From: Diplocarpon mali | Lineage: Eukaryota; Ascomycota; Leotiomycetes; Helotiales; Drepanopezizaceae | Assembly (NCBI GenBank): GCA_024741835.1 | Contig: JAENRP010000029.1 | Location: 180,573 to 244,572 of the forward strand | Direction: 5' to 3' | Length of the DNA stretch: 64,000 nucleotides | Shown here: positions 46,246-57,894 of the stretch, piece by piece | Layout of the letters: every line of letters begins with the position of its first letter | Position numbering within the stretch: the first letter of the stretch is position 1 | Notes under the pieces: generated by a model | The model's input: the letters and a program-made list of their open reading frames with translations, nothing else | The model's database searches: none | What the model was told of the DNA's origin: nothing | Made by a program: the position numbers and the translations under genes

Positions 46246-48653
46246 TCAGCTCCTCTGACCCGCAGATCCCTCCTCCCCGCCTGTCTTCGCCTTCTTCTTG
46301 CGTGTTCTCCTTCGCTTCTTCTTGACCTGCTCCCCCTTATCGCCATTGCCGTGTGTTTCGTCGTGCGAGTTTCCCTGCGCGTCAGAAGCATCAGATGGGG
46401 TCTTAGGGTGCAAATTGGCAACGTTGTTACCGTCGTTACCATTTGCCCCAGACTTGTCATCCTCTCCCGAGCTGGTCGTCTCCAATACTACTTTTCGGAA
46501 CCCACCAGAATCGATGATGTTTTCTGTTATGCTACCGCTTCGCGCCGTGCCCCTTTTCCAGAGCGAATTACTGTCTACGGATCGAAGAGAGGCGAGAGTG
46601 TCGCTGCTTCTCTGGCTTTCGTTGCTGTCTTGCCTGGACACTGGCAATTTACTCGGTGATGGGGATTGTGTCCTGGCCCTAAGAAGCGGCGCGTTCTCGT
46701 CACCTCGTCCAACCACCGGGATTGATGCAGAGAGCTTGCTAGGGCTTCTCGGAGCATTCGGGCCAAACGAGCCATATCCTTGGTGGAGTGCAATAATGCC
46801 ATCGCTAGCCTCCCTTCCACCAGATTTCAGAAGACCCTCGCCTTCCCCTCCCCCGGGTGCAGCAGGTGGAAAGTCGCGATACAGCTCTTCGGCGACTGGT
46901 TCGTGGGCTGCGCTCGTATCCGTTCGGGATTCTGAGCGGGAGCCCGGAGTAGCAGACTTGATCTTCACTGTCTGATAACGAGTAGTTTTGGGGCGACTCG
47001 CGAGATTAGACGGGCCCAGATGCTTCAGGTGTTCCCGCATGTCATTCATGTTGCCCCGGACAGCAACAGTGTTGCCATCCATTCCACTGGAGCTTCTTCG
47101 GAGAAATGTTGTCTTTGGACTTGTCCCAAACACCGCCGCCGCACATTCGGCTCGGGCGTTGGTAGCGATTTTCTTGACCGTCGGCTCCTGGTCTTCTGCG
47201 AGGTTTATGAGTTGGTTCTCAGGCATATGCACAATCGGATTCTCAGAGACGCCGCCATTTTTCTGAGCACGTGATTTTGGAGCTGGAGCCATGCGTCGAA
47301 TCGCTTTGTGCACGTCAATGTAAACATCCGACTCGTCGATGATTTCCCTGGGGCTGGTCAGCAGGATCCCTGGTAGTACGCCGTGGTGGAATGCTCACTC
47401 TCCAATCAATTCTTCGATGACATCTTCCAGTGTCACAACTCCGATGGCACCATAGTTTTCGCCGGGGTTTTCAGACACTAAGACCATGTGCGACTTCCCT
47501 TCCTGAAAAAAGTTCACAATGTCAAGGCAGCTGGTTTCTGGGCGAGTCTCAGGGAGGGTAGCCAATGCGAATTCGCTGACCTTTTTGCAGTCTTCCGGAT
47601 CGTATGTGATCAAGATTTTGACGAGTAGCATACCGACAAAGTTCTGCTCGTTCCCAGGTTCGTAAATGGGAATTCGGGAATAGCCTGCGCTGAGAATGGT
47701 GTTCATAGTCTCTTCGTCAAGAATCGTATCCGCAGACATGGTGAAAACGTCTTCGAAGGGTGTCATAATGTCCCCAACAGCCTTGTCCTTCAAGTCCAAG
47801 ACCGCACTGATGATCGTAACCTCATCCTGGTTCAGCCGTTCGGTAGGACTTGATCCTAGTGTCTTGTGCAGCGTGACCAATGTCTTTAATCCCGACTTCT
47901 TGTATACGGTTCCGTGATCTTCTCCTAGCAGGTAGTCGAGCAGTTTCGCAGTGGGCCAGGCAATCGGTGCCATGAGCCACATCAAGCAGAGGACTGGAGG
48001 TGCCATGTACGCGCCGATAGATAGACCGTACCGAACGCAGACAGATTGAGGAATAACCTCACCAAAGATCACTGGCGGCCGTTAGCAGATAGCTTCCAGG
48101 AATGTAATATCTACCCACCAATTAACACAGTACTACCAAGGACAGCCGGCCATCCTCCTCCCAGCGATCGATCCAGGATGATAGGAAGCGTTTCGTTGAC
48201 AATGACATTGCTCAGCAGTAGCGTGACGAGAACCCAATGCTTTCCCCTTTGCAATAGATTATAGACCTTCTGCGCATGTCTCTGCTCCTTCCCTTCTCCG
48301 GACGTAGCAATGACCTGCAAGTAGACTCCATCCTGTCCCATCAATCTGTCGCAAGACCGTTAGCACATCAGGCCCCTCTCAGATCCAGAAGAGGTTCCCT
48401 ACGCAATCGTCAATCCGGCAAACGCACCGCCCAGCAGGACCAGCACGGCCGCCACAGCCAGATACAACCACATGCTCGGATCATCCGCGTCTTTCGGCGG
48501 CTCTTCTTTCGCCAGACCAAAGAATTCCCTCAGCGGCGCGGCGGAGGCATGTGAGATTTGCGCCAGAGCAAGCAGGAGCACCTTCGCAACGCCGTGGATC
48601 GCGGGTCGGCGCGTGCCATGCTGGCCAGCGGCAATCATAGATTTCGAGGGCAT
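46246..48653 (-). CDS. mam3: Mam3/CNNM family DUF21-CBS membrane protein
   Basis: This is a vacuolar or endomembrane CNNM/CorC-type protein tied to Mn and Mg homeostasis (yeast Mam3). Four exons (48653-48403, 48345-48119, 48071-47399, 47347-46246) encode 750 residues. A signal-like N-terminus ([15 protein letters not shown]) is followed by a first helix ([28 protein letters not shown]), the DUF21 hallmark. Further helices are in [18 protein letters not shown] and [28 protein letters not shown] is the conserved loop. A CBS pair spans about residues 220-385 ([47 protein letters not shown]). The long polar C-terminus ends in a [13 protein letters not shown] basic stretch. Splice phases all close. 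Nothing broken. Confidence 0.92.
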
Positions 48654-50163
48654 GGTACAGTAGAGCGCGGAGCTTGAGGACGATTGCTGTGAGGCTCAGC
48701 AATCGGGTTGGCGCTGAATTGGCGCGCCGAGGCGTCAAGCTGCTGCAACCCAACGGCTGTTGGTTCGTAGGGAAGCTCGTCGGCAGAAGCAGAAGCACAC
48801 CGGTGTCGAGATTATGCGCAGGTCTGCGCTCGCAGTTCACGACGTTCTCCGTGAGTTCACGAAGCGCTGGGATGTAGGTGAGGGTACGGCGGGCTCGGCT
48901 TGAGAAATGACGACTTCGGCTATGGTGGGCTGGCTATGGAACCTCCCTCGTCCAAGTCAACATGGGTTAGGTTTCTGGAAATAAAGGACTATCTTTCACA
49001 ACATGGAGGACTTTCGCCTCGTAGATTAGCTTTGTCTTCAGAATCGATGCCAAAGCAACAGTCGCCGCCGAGAGAACCGCAGCCAGCCCGATATGGAGAT
49101 TGCTCCATCCATGATGGGGCAAAAGCTGCCCTGCAGAATTGTGCAGAGGAAGACGACTGATGACGCTAACTTTACTTGGATATAGAGTGAACCTTGAGTT
49201 CAGTACATGCAGGTATGTATCAAGGTATCTAGAATACCATAGTGTGATATGTGAAGTCCAGCCTGGAATGGGCTTTCGCGGGAATCAGAGAGCGAGATAT
49301 TCAAACCCAACCCGAATTCCTACAGATACCAGTACAACGTCTTGGCTGAGCCTCCAACAACCTTGGGCATTGGAAGCGGACGAAACGGAAAGAAAGCCGA
49401 GGCTGAAAGTCAATTTCCATTTTCTGAAAGTCGGCATCGGGCCACGCGACAGAAGCTCCGGAAAACATAGAAATGAGCCAGCAACCGTCATTGTCTCTTC
49501 ATTGACCCTCCCACGCAATGGCTACTCCGCTGCCAGCTCCAGACTGATCAACAAGGTGGGGTAGGATTCTGTTATCACGTGGGTCTCTCACGTGCCTAAC
49601 GAGCATACCCCTCCTTATATAAGCAGGTCTTCAAAGTGCTTAGCAGCCTGGAACAGTAAGTGATATATTACTTTCTGGATGTTAAGATTTCAGCAACGAT
49701 TTGGTTTTTACTTGGATAGGGTCAGAATAAGCTTCCAATCAGTCTAGTTTCAACTTCCCATGCTAGGGAAACCGGATGCTGTTCAGTAATAGCGCGGAGG
49801 GTACCGCCTTTATATAAAACGAGTACGGGATGGTGCACGCCGGCCAACTGAGCGGTATATAGCGGGTGTGCCCGTGCCCGTGCCCAAGTCTGCATTTCCA
49901 CGGCCAAAAAGAGGGCAAGATCTACGAGATAGCTGCCTTACTGTACTCTACAGTATTGCCCGTAGTTTGCTTGTCGAAACAGACTCCCTGGCATCGGCAT
50001 CTTTCACGGCCTGCCATTGTCGTCCTGGTTAGGTCTCGCTGAGATCGGTTCATTGCGCTTCAATCGACTATTGCATCTGATCTCTGCACTCGTGACCTTT
50101 ACGAGAAATGGGACACATCCTCGGAGATTTTCCACAGGCCGGGACCTAGTCCGGAGATATCAT
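48654..50163. other. Intergenic upstream of Mam3 homologue, no supported gene
   Basis: It contains the promoter of the Mam3 homologue. A 141-codon plus-strand frame at 49139-49564 has no recognisable content and no spliced partner. Confidence 0.45.
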
Positions 50164-50173
50164 TAGTATATAG
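50164..50173 (+). promoter_or_regulatory. TATA-like box of the 5S rRNA gene
   Basis: TAGTATATAG begins 33 bp before the 5S 5' end. Ascomycete 5S genes such as those of Neurospora carry a TATA element near -29, so position and sequence fit. Confidence 0.6.
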
Positions 50174-50196
50174 TTGCTAAAAGTCTGCAAACTGTC

Positions 50197-50315
50197 ACAT
50201 ACGACCATAGACTGAGGAGAATTGGGCATCCCGTCCGCTCTGCCATACACAAGCCTCAGATCGGCAGATTAGTAGTTGGGTGGGTGACCACCAGCGAATA
50301 CCTGCTGTTGTATGT
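50197..50315 (+). rRNA. 5S ribosomal RNA (dispersed single copy)
   Basis: The 119-nt sequence starts ACATACGACCATA and ends CTGTTGTATGT, whose ends pair as helix I. Helix II pairs CTGAGG with CCTCAG. The conserved core TCCCGTCCGCTCTGCC and the stretch AGTTGGGTGGGTGACCACCAG are both present, the latter holding the internal Pol III control region. A TTTT follows at once (Pol III terminator). It lies alone rather than in the rDNA repeat, as is typical of Pezizomycotina. Compensatory pairing in helix II suggests a functional copy of a variant type. Confidence 0.95.
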
Positions 50316-52199
50316 TTTCATTTTTTCAAATGCTCGAATCTACCTGTATACATCGTAACAGGTAATCGTCAAAGACTGCAAAAGCCCTCGGCAATAGTAT
50401 CTGTACATATTCATCGGCTTTTCTGTTTTCTTGTAGCTCGAAACTCCATATCGCTAGTAACTTCACAAAGGCTGAATGATAAGCGAAAGGAGTAAACATG
50501 ATCCTGCGTAACAGGGGAAAGCGTAAGTAAGTTACAAGCCAAAATCAGGTTCTCGGCCGTTGTAACACGGATTTTTTTATCATGATGATGGCAAGTCATC
50601 AAATCCAACCTTGCAAAACTCATTACCCGCTCAACTTGCTTCCATTTACCCCGCCTTCTGCCATCTGCACAACCAGCTTATTCCACAACATTGCCAAACT
50701 TGTGGTTCTCCATTGAACGGAAGACTAGTCCAGTTCACATCACTTCCAAAAGAAGGTAAACCGTCCACTGTACAGCCTTGCAGACCACCGCCTGCTTGCC
50801 GTAATCGTCACCTTCTGATCTGCTTTCGTCTCAGTAGGGACGGGGAACAAAACAGCTCTCTGTGTCTTGTAACCACTTGCTCCCTCTCTGTCACCAGCGC
50901 CATTTGATCTCCGCCTGACAAGTCGCTCTCCTGCGACTCTTTTGGCCGTGGAGCATTTTCTACAGGTGGGTCCGAGGCTGCTGCTATCGTGACCGTACTC
51001 GAGGGAGTTTAGTCTCTATTAGTAGATGTAATATCAGAGAACAGATCTATCCGAGCGGTGTAGGGTTTCTCCTCTACCCCGATCTGGTTCTTCGCCGAGG
51101 CAATGCTGTGATCATGTGTTTTGTGGAGCTTTGTACGGCTCGACGCGAACCTGAGGGATGGGACCTGCTGCAGGAGGCGTGGTTTGTGGGCTGTAGCAGA
51201 TCGTGGAAATCGTGTACGAGTGACTGGGCTGTCGCGCGTTCTCTGTTGGGCTATCTCAACCTGAAAGGTAAATGAGTATGTACAGCGTATACCGTGAGAA
51301 GGCAGAGCGTACAGCTTTGCAGGCCACCGGAGGGGCGTGAGTAGAAGGGGTTCAGGGCGTCAAAGACAAAGGGGAGTGGAATATTGTCCCTGGGTACGTT
51401 TAAATCTTGTATGGTCGAGCACTTTTAATGTGTAGCATAAGACGCTGAGATGGAAATCTTTATGATTCCACTGTAGCCGTAAGACCTGAGAGAGCAAAAC
51501 ACGACTTGTAATGAGTAAATGGTTGACGGGCCCTTTCTCTTAAGGACCCTTTCTCTTAAGAACCCTTTCTCTTAAAACTACGTTCTTGCCTATTGGGTAG
51601 TAGTATACATACAGATCTAGCTCAGCTCTAGGCCACGCGAAATAGCCAAAACTATTATCTGATTAGGTTTACATTATACGTAACTCCTTGACCCAACACG
51701 TTTACGTCCCCCCTAGGAGGTCCCGTAGGTACCGTGCATGTATATAATCAGGAGAAAGAGTGTGTTGCTAGTTGGCTGAGAGGGGCAAGCGAAGTGGAAC
51801 AGGCGAGGATTGATTACAAGCACAATGGATTTCGACAAACGACCGAAGATGCGAAAACGTTTCCCGTGGAAATTCGGTTGGTATCAATAGCTATCGATAG
51901 TCTCTTGAGCTCCGAGAGGCGGAAGAGGTAAGAGCCGCAAAGCAAACGGATTCAAATGAGCACAGCAAAAGGGAAAAAATACCTGTAACGTAAACGGGCT
52001 GTACAGATCATGACCTCAGGATTTAAAGGTGTTTGGCTGTGCTTCCATGGTTAGCGCCACTCGTCCTCGATGACGTATGAGTGATTGACTTGAGAGAAGG
52101 GTCTCCCTCAACCAGCTTCATAGTACCAACTTTTGAACCAAAGAAGTGACTTGGTGAGATACGGTTCCCGCCCAGCTAAATAGCAATTGACCTGCTACT
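50316..52199. other. Intergenic with a short tandem repeat
   Basis: No gene is supported. It includes a three-copy 16-bp tandem repeat at 51531-51578 and the promoter of the small mitochondrial-type protein. Confidence 0.45.
51531..51578. repeat. Three copies of a 16-bp tandem repeat
   Basis: The unit is CCCTTTCTCTTAAGGA, with copies starting at 51531, 51547 and 51563; they differ only in the last three bases. Confidence 0.9.
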
Positions 52200-52766
52200 A
52201 TGGCTCCTCGGCCCAGCATATTGCAGCAGGTGGCGCTCCGTGTACTAACTCATCGTGCAAACACAGAATCACTCCATCCAGCGGCCAGAATGTCGCCAAA
52301 CTCAATCCTCCGCGCCGCAGCACGACAATGCGCTCGCCATCAACGGCTCACATCCAAGCCTGTACCCGCGACGAGTCGCATGTTCTCGCCGTCTGCCATC
52401 CGAGGATATCCAAGGAAGGACAGCCAGGATAAGGAGAGCATCAACACCGAGGCGACGGAGTACTCGAAAAGCGGAACAGATGATGCGGCTGCGAGACAAG
52501 AGGAGGCTGCGTATGACCCCAGCACGACAGATCCACAAGAGGAGAGGAAGATCGCGGGTGAGGGGAACGAGGCATGTGGCCCTGGTCTACTTACGATGAT
52601 TACGGGAATCCTGATATTGCAATAGGAATCCGGCAACCCATTAGATGTATCGCCTGCGAATCCGGACGTGTCCAAGCAGACAGGGCAGCAAGAAGGTGGC
52701 GCAGAGAAAGGCGTGAAAAAGGAGCAGAGTGGTGCGGGCAGGCCTAAGAAAGCCGGAAAGCCATGA
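52200..52766 (+). CDS. Small conserved fungal protein, probably mitochondrial
   Basis: Two exons, 52200-52571 and 52626-52766, give 170 residues. The N-terminus is rich in Arg, Ala and Ser and poor in acids (MAPRPSILQQVALRVLTHRA ..., later ILRAAARQCARHQRL), as in mitochondrial targeting peptides. The conserved body has EYSKSGTDDAAARQEEAAYDP and NPLDVSPANPDVSKQ, and I recall this pattern from uncharacterised ascomycete proteins. The C-terminus is Lys/Gly-rich. Joining the two conserved parts in frame needs a 54-nt intron with a GC donor (GAG/GCATGT to AATAG). The GT alternatives either break frame or delete the conserved NPLD. Function unknown. Confidence 0.75.
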
Positions 52767-52917
52767 AGGAACGCTGCACGCAGACTGTGGTGATATGAGG
52801 GCTGGGTTTATGCGTCGATGATCGGGTAGCCACAAGCAAATGAAATTCTCCCTGCAATCGTCTCGGATTTCCAAGCTGCATTTCCTGAACCCCAAGAGCT
52901 CTCCCGCAAAGCCGAGT

Positions 52918-53675
52918 CTAAGCTTTCCACTCCGTCTTGCCCAGCCTCACGACATCCGCCTGCGCAAGCACCCATACCTTCGGTCTCTCACCCAGCAGAG
53001 CCTGTAAACCTGCCCCAACACCAGCTCGCGCCACCACCTCGGCGTCTTGAGCCCAGAAGTCCTTCAAGAGCCCGCCACTGATAGCACCGAGTCCATTCGC
53101 GACGCTCCGGAACAGCGCCTCAGCCGGGCGGCTCTCCTCTCGAGAGCCCACCAGAAGACCAGGGCGCAGGATGACGGTATGCTCAAAGCCCAGCTCCTTG
53201 ACGGCCTCCTCAAGTTCGCCCTTCATCTTCGAGTAGGGCACGTATGCATGAGGGTTGGCGCCCGAGGTCGAGATCAAGACGTAGACCTTGACGCCAGCTG
53301 CCTTTGCGGCCTTGGCTACTCCGAGGTTGAGGTCGTAGTCGATCTTGCGCTGGGCTTCGATCGAGCCGGCTGCTGCGCGGGTTGTACCCAAGGCACTGAA
53401 GAGGATGCTGGGGGTGGGCGCCACGGCCGAGAGGGCGGCGGCCCATTGGGAGGTCTCCGCGTTCACCAGCGGATGCAGCTTTGGGTCGGTGCTTGTCGGT
53501 GGTCGGCGGGCGATGGCGTAGACGCTGCTGATCGAAGGGAGGGAGAGGAGGGTCGCGAGGATATGAGAGCCCTTGGTTGGGACGTAAGAAAACTTGAACT
53601 TGCCGTTGCAGCTGGAGGCGGAGAGGCGGGACTCACCACGAGGCCAGTTGAGCCGATAACCGCGGTCGTTGCCAT
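52918..53675 (-). CDS. fmp52: Fmp52-like mitochondrial NAD(P)-binding protein
   Basis: This is an atypical short-chain reductase of the TIP30/Fmp52 group, found at the mitochondrial outer membrane in yeast. Two exons (53675-53637 and 53571-52918) encode 230 residues. The first exon has 13 residues, MATTAVIGSTGLV, and splices to GSHILATLL, completing the Rossmann GxxGxxG loop. Other landmarks are YAIARRPP, FSALGTTRAAAGS, YVLISTSGA, the catalytic-type YSKMKGELE and ILRPGLLVGSR. The intron of 65 nt is phase 0. Length matches the family (about 230). It is tail-to-tail with the small mitochondrial-type protein, 151 bp apart. Exact reaction is unknown. Confidence 0.93.
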
Positions 53676-54087
53676 CGCGGGAGCGTTCGTGGGGATGTTG
53701 GCTGCAACGTATTGTTTCGCTGTATGGAGAGGAGTTTGTCTGTCCAGGTTGCATTTGGAGAGGAGGGGGAGCGGTTGGGGGGTCTCATAGGTCGTATGCC
53801 GTCTTCCCCTTTCACCGGCCGGAACAGGGCCAGAATGGGTTCGTTTCAACCACCATCTTGCGCACGCGAAGAGTCCCGCTGAGGATGCTTCTCACACTCG
53901 CCAGGGAATGATCTCCAGCACTTTCGCACGTAGCACCTTGCTGTGTCGGTGAAACTGCACAGTCATGAGGGTTTTTTTTCCTGGTTGCGAAAGTGAGTAA
54001 GACGCTAGGCTCACAGAGTTTACGGTCCATTCCGCCGTAGCCGAGGTTTCTCACGGGAGGGGGGACGAGAAAACCACATCCCAATAT

Positions 54088-54120
<33 letters not shown>

Positions 54121-56688
54121 TCCTCGACTCCATCTCGGACGGAGTCGACAACTCCACCCCTCGAGCTTGCCGATGAGAAATACAGCTGCTGCGCTGCGCT
54201 ATCACGACAGCTCCAGACTGAGGTGCCGGTGGATAGGAGGCCCAGCTATCTCCTGAATTCGGGTCCATCTACGACTCGGCCATCGGCTGGATCTCCGGGC
54301 TCTTCTGGCCGGGGCGATGGATCGCGAGAGCACCGGGGCTCGGCAGAGATTCCGCGACGCCGTCGAATGTCCACATCAGATTCCGACTTGGCCTCCGAGT
54401 CTCTCTGGGAGTCGAGCCCCGCTTCGCCATCGACCCCTCACCAAGTTGAGGGGAGAGAGAGAAGATGCAAGGCGGGAGGACATCACGGCTTCGTTCCAGG
54501 TCAGACGCAGACCGGCCGTCTCCCATCACTCGACCGCCTCCGGAGAGGAAGCCCCGGCATCACCGATCCCTTCGCGGTCGAGAGACATCTGGCCGAGGCG
54601 AGAGAGAAAGGCCGGGGAATCCCTTACCCATGCAGCTGATCAAAGATATCTCACATCCACCGCGTTTTGCACAGATCTCTCCTCCCGTGTGTTTCTCGTG
54701 CATCCCCGTGACCCCCTCTCAGGTCTTCGACTCTTCGCCCCCTTGCCCGTCGCCAACCTGTCTCGCCGGCGCCACGCATCTGATCCCCCTCACCCCCCTT
54801 GATTTCCCAAGCTCCCCATCCGCGATCGCCACCTGGGATCACGTGCCCCTCCCATCTCACCGGCCTCCTCCCGGCCCTCGGCAGCGCTCTCTTACCCCCC
54901 CCCCCTTACAGACCACTCTCCCAACCCTCGCTCTCCGTTTCTGTTGCACATCGCGATCCGGAGCAGAATGCCTGGCTTGCTCCTGGTCGCGCCGCGGAGA
55001 GTTTGCTCCTGCTTAGCTCTGGTCGCCAAGTCGACGGACCGGAGAAACGACCCGGCGCTTCGTGCTTGGTGGATGAGGCGCCTCGTAAGCCGGTTCACCG
55101 TGCGCATCTGTTCCCCCGGGTGATGCGGGTCCGCAGGCAAGGCCCCGCTCGTCACGCGAGATGTACGGGACGTGGCTGAGAGGGATGTTTGTTGACGTTG
55201 GGGAGAGTCGCGTCTCGGTGCGAGCCGCGACCTCTCCGTCGCGCAAGGACGTGCCGCGGGCCGGATGGACTCCCGGCCACCATCACATAGCCAGGTCCTT
55301 GGAGCCCGGGGCTCCGCACGGCGCCATCCCCCCCCCCCCGAAGCCAGGAGAAGCCGCCTGCTAGGCGGAGCTGTGGCCGTAACCAGGGGCCAATGTGCTC
55401 GCACGCTCCTCGCACGTCCTCCTGCATCTGAGGAGAGCGGCTTATGTAGGCAGCGGTGGCGATCCGAGAGCGCGCTCTAGAAGACTCTCGCGCGTGGAAT
55501 AGCAGCTGGGCCCGGTGAGGGGGGAAGTAAACACCCCAACACACCAACACACCAACACGCCTCCCGTCTTGGAGCTCCTTTCCCCCCTTTCCGGCCCAGT
55601 AGCAGCTCTCTCTCCTCTTCCGCCATGGACAGCGCCTAGGCTCCTCCGGTTGGAAGATGATCTGACATGTGGACGAGGTAGCGGCATCGGGTGGCTAGGG
55701 AGTATGGCCCAGTGGTTCGGACATGGCACGTGTGCTTGTAGAAGGGGGGAGAGATGAGGAGAGGAGTCGTGAGGCTTCTCCACGATCAGCCCGGAGATGA
55801 GGCAGCTTTGAGATTCGACTGCTGCGATAGGAGCCGACACTGCCGAGACCAGTCGAGCTGCACATCCGGGACATTCTCCAAGCGGTGCGGAGAAGCTTGC
55901 CAGAGCCGGTCGGGGCATGGACCGAGCTCCCTCGGCCGGGAGGCTGCGGGTGCCGCTCCCGTCCCCGAGGGCCACGCCAAGCGGCGGCCGGGAAAGCTGC
56001 CGGGCGCAAGAATCCATCGGCATCGGCATCCTCGCGCGGGAGGCCGGGGCCCGGACATCCCGTCCCGAGCTGGACTCCGCGTGCCGCGCGGCGAGTGGGC
56101 CCCCCTCCCCTCCGTGCCGTGCCGTGCCGGGAGCCGGCTCTCGCCCGCGGGCCGGGAGATGTGGCCGTCGGCGGGCAAGAGCCCGCCCGTCGCGGCGCAC
56201 GAGCTCGGCAGGCAGGCAGGACGGACTGACGCCGAGCAGGCTGCGCGCGGAACTACGGACTCTCGGTGGAGTGGGGGAGGAAGCCGGACGTGCTTTGTTT
56301 TCCTCCTAGGAAGCCGGCAGGAGACCTGCGGGCGATCCGTGGATATGCGGCGCGCGGACCGGCGACCTGCTCTCCTGGCCTTCCCTGGGTGCCGCCAGTC
56401 AGCAGCGTGAGAAGACGACGAGGCTACAGATGTCTGGACTCCCTTCGTCCGTGGCTCTCGTGTTGGTGGTATCTTTCTTGCGACGGGTGACAGGCCCCGG
56501 GGCACATATCCCGCGGTGCCCGCGCCGAAACGGGATCCATCGCCTCGCGGCCGCATCACGGAATGACTCTCTGCCACGGGGATCATGGGTACCAGATACA
56601 GTCCGCCTATGCAGTCCTAGCTTGCTATGCAACGCGGACCCTCGATACAATCTGCTTCTGTACGGGCCCACACCCATGCCATCCAGAT
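53676..56688. other. GC-rich intergenic block, no supported gene
   Basis: This is strongly GC-rich from about 54.2 kb. Many long overlapping frames occur on both strands at once, as expected from few AT-rich stop codons, and their translations are Arg/Pro/Ser low complexity. I accept none as a gene. It includes an (AGC)10 microsatellite. Confidence 0.45.
54091..54120. repeat. (AGC)10 trinucleotide microsatellite
   Basis: Ten perfect AGC units, in intergenic DNA upstream of the Fmp52 gene. Confidence 0.97.
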
Positions 56689-57894
56689 CTACTCAGCTTC
56701 AGCCTCATCCGGCGATACATCACTACCGCTGTCCTCGCTACTGCTGTCCTCGCTACTGCTGTCCTCACTACTGCTCGAATCATCCGTCCCGCTCGGTGCC
56801 GGGCCCCGCGCCCCTCTGGATTGACTCTCCACAGCTTCCAGGTAGTCAGACTCTAGCATGAATCCCTTCGGCAAAGCCTCCGCCGTACCCGGCAGGACGT
56901 GGATCGTAGGGAACTCGAGGACGTCACGGTGCCGCAGGAGTTCGGTCAAGGGTCGAGAGGGGGATATCGGCGCGAGCACCTTGGGAGAGGAGGCTGGGGT
57001 GAGGGGGCGGTGGAGGTAAAACTTGTGAGGCCGGGATTTGCGTGCCGGCATCGATGGAGCGGGGACTTGCTTTGGCGTGGGGATCTCGGCGTGTTCGTCC
57101 CCTGCCGGAGGGAGCGGCGTGAGATCCCACGCTCCCGTCTCGGGGCGCTGGAGGAGAGGTGTAGTCGTCAGACGACCCGTCTGCTCGTCCATCCGCGCCC
57201 TCTTCGCGAGCCTCGCCCGCTCCCCAGCCGGCCCGTTCTCGCCTTCCCGCATCCTCTTCAGATCTTTCCTCTCCGCCCTCCTCTCCTCCTCGCTCATCCT
57301 CAGCCGCCGCTCCTCCTCACACATCGCATCGTAGAAATCGCCAAGCGGTCGGCTTCCCAGCGCGCGGTAGAGCGTTCTCTGCCCCCCCTCGCGGATCCAC
57401 TCCACCTGCCAGTTGATGTGCTTGTGTTTCCGATGCCAGTTCGTCGCATTCTCCTTGCTGCGTCTCATCCCCTTCGGCGCCTTGATGAGCCGGATGCTCT
57501 CCTCGCGCAGGACGCGCTGTATACAAGCCGCGCCGGGCGCTTCTCTCACCTTGTGGCCCGTCCGGCGCGCGTACGCCTCCTCGGTCTCGCCGGCGCGCGC
57601 CCTCTCGAGCTCCTGCTTGCTGACCAGCTCTAGGTCTTCGATGAGCACCTTCTCGCTCCGGGAAACGCGCGTTCCGATGCCGTGCAGGAAGTTGTAGTCG
57701 TGGTCGAGGCCCCAGGGCGTCGCGACTTCGGAGATCGGCCTGTAGACTGTGGGGTCGCGGACGCCGCTGCACATGGAGCGGATCTTGTGGCGCTTCGCAC
57801 AGGCGAGGGAGCATGTTGGCATGAGACAGCGGGGGCAGGTGTAGATGGGGGGTTCGATGTGGCAGATGGTGCAGAGAGAGGAGAGGTCGTCCAT
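56689..57894 (-). CDS. bcd1: Box C/D snoRNP assembly protein Bcd1 (HIT zinc finger)
   Basis: This is a nuclear assembly factor for box C/D snoRNPs. It is a single exon of 401 residues. The zf-HIT motif is complete near the N-terminus: Cys8, Cys11, Cys20, Cys23, Cys28, Cys32, His36 and Cys42 (CTICHIEPPIYTC, CPRCLMPTCSLAC, AKRHKIRSMC). The Bcd1 body follows, with DYNFLHGIGTRVSRSE, NWHRKHKHINWQVEW and TLYRALGSRPLGDFY. A charged helix (EEERRLRMSEEERRAER) and a Ser/Asp/Glu tail of repeated SSSED units end it; the tail is encoded by a 12-bp repeat near 56735-56775. The start at 57894 is the first ATG in frame. Homologue start and finger position agree. Confidence 0.92.
   Translation of the reverse strand: MDDLSSLCTICHIEPPIYTCPRCLMPTCSLACAKRHKIRSMCSGVRDPTVYRPISEVATPWGLDHDYNFLHGIGTRVSRSEKVLIEDLELVSKQELERARAGETEEAYARRTGHKVREAPGAACIQRVLREESIRLIKAPKGMRRSKENATNWHRKHKHINWQVEWIREGGQRTLYRALGSRPLGDFYDAMCEEERRLRMSEEERRAERKDLKRMREGENGPAGERARLAKRARMDEQTGRLTTTPLLQRPETGAWDLTPLPPAGDEHAEIPTPKQVPAPSMPARKSRPHKFYLHRPLTPASSPKVLAPISPSRPLTELLRHRDVLEFPTIHVLPGTAEALPKGFMLESDYLEAVESQSRGARGPAPSGTDDSSSSEDSSSEDSSSEDSGSDVSPDEAEAE

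Noticed and set aside
46048..46975. Two long plus-strand frames (203 and 225 codons)
   Set aside because: They mirror the polar C-terminus of the Mam3 homologue, whose frame and splicing are well supported.
49139..49564. 141-codon plus-strand frame
   Set aside because: No recognisable domain, no plausible splice partners, and composition is not gene-like.
55754..56586. Overlapping long frames on both strands
   Set aside because: Simultaneous open frames on both strands reflect low AT content; none has ordered sequence.
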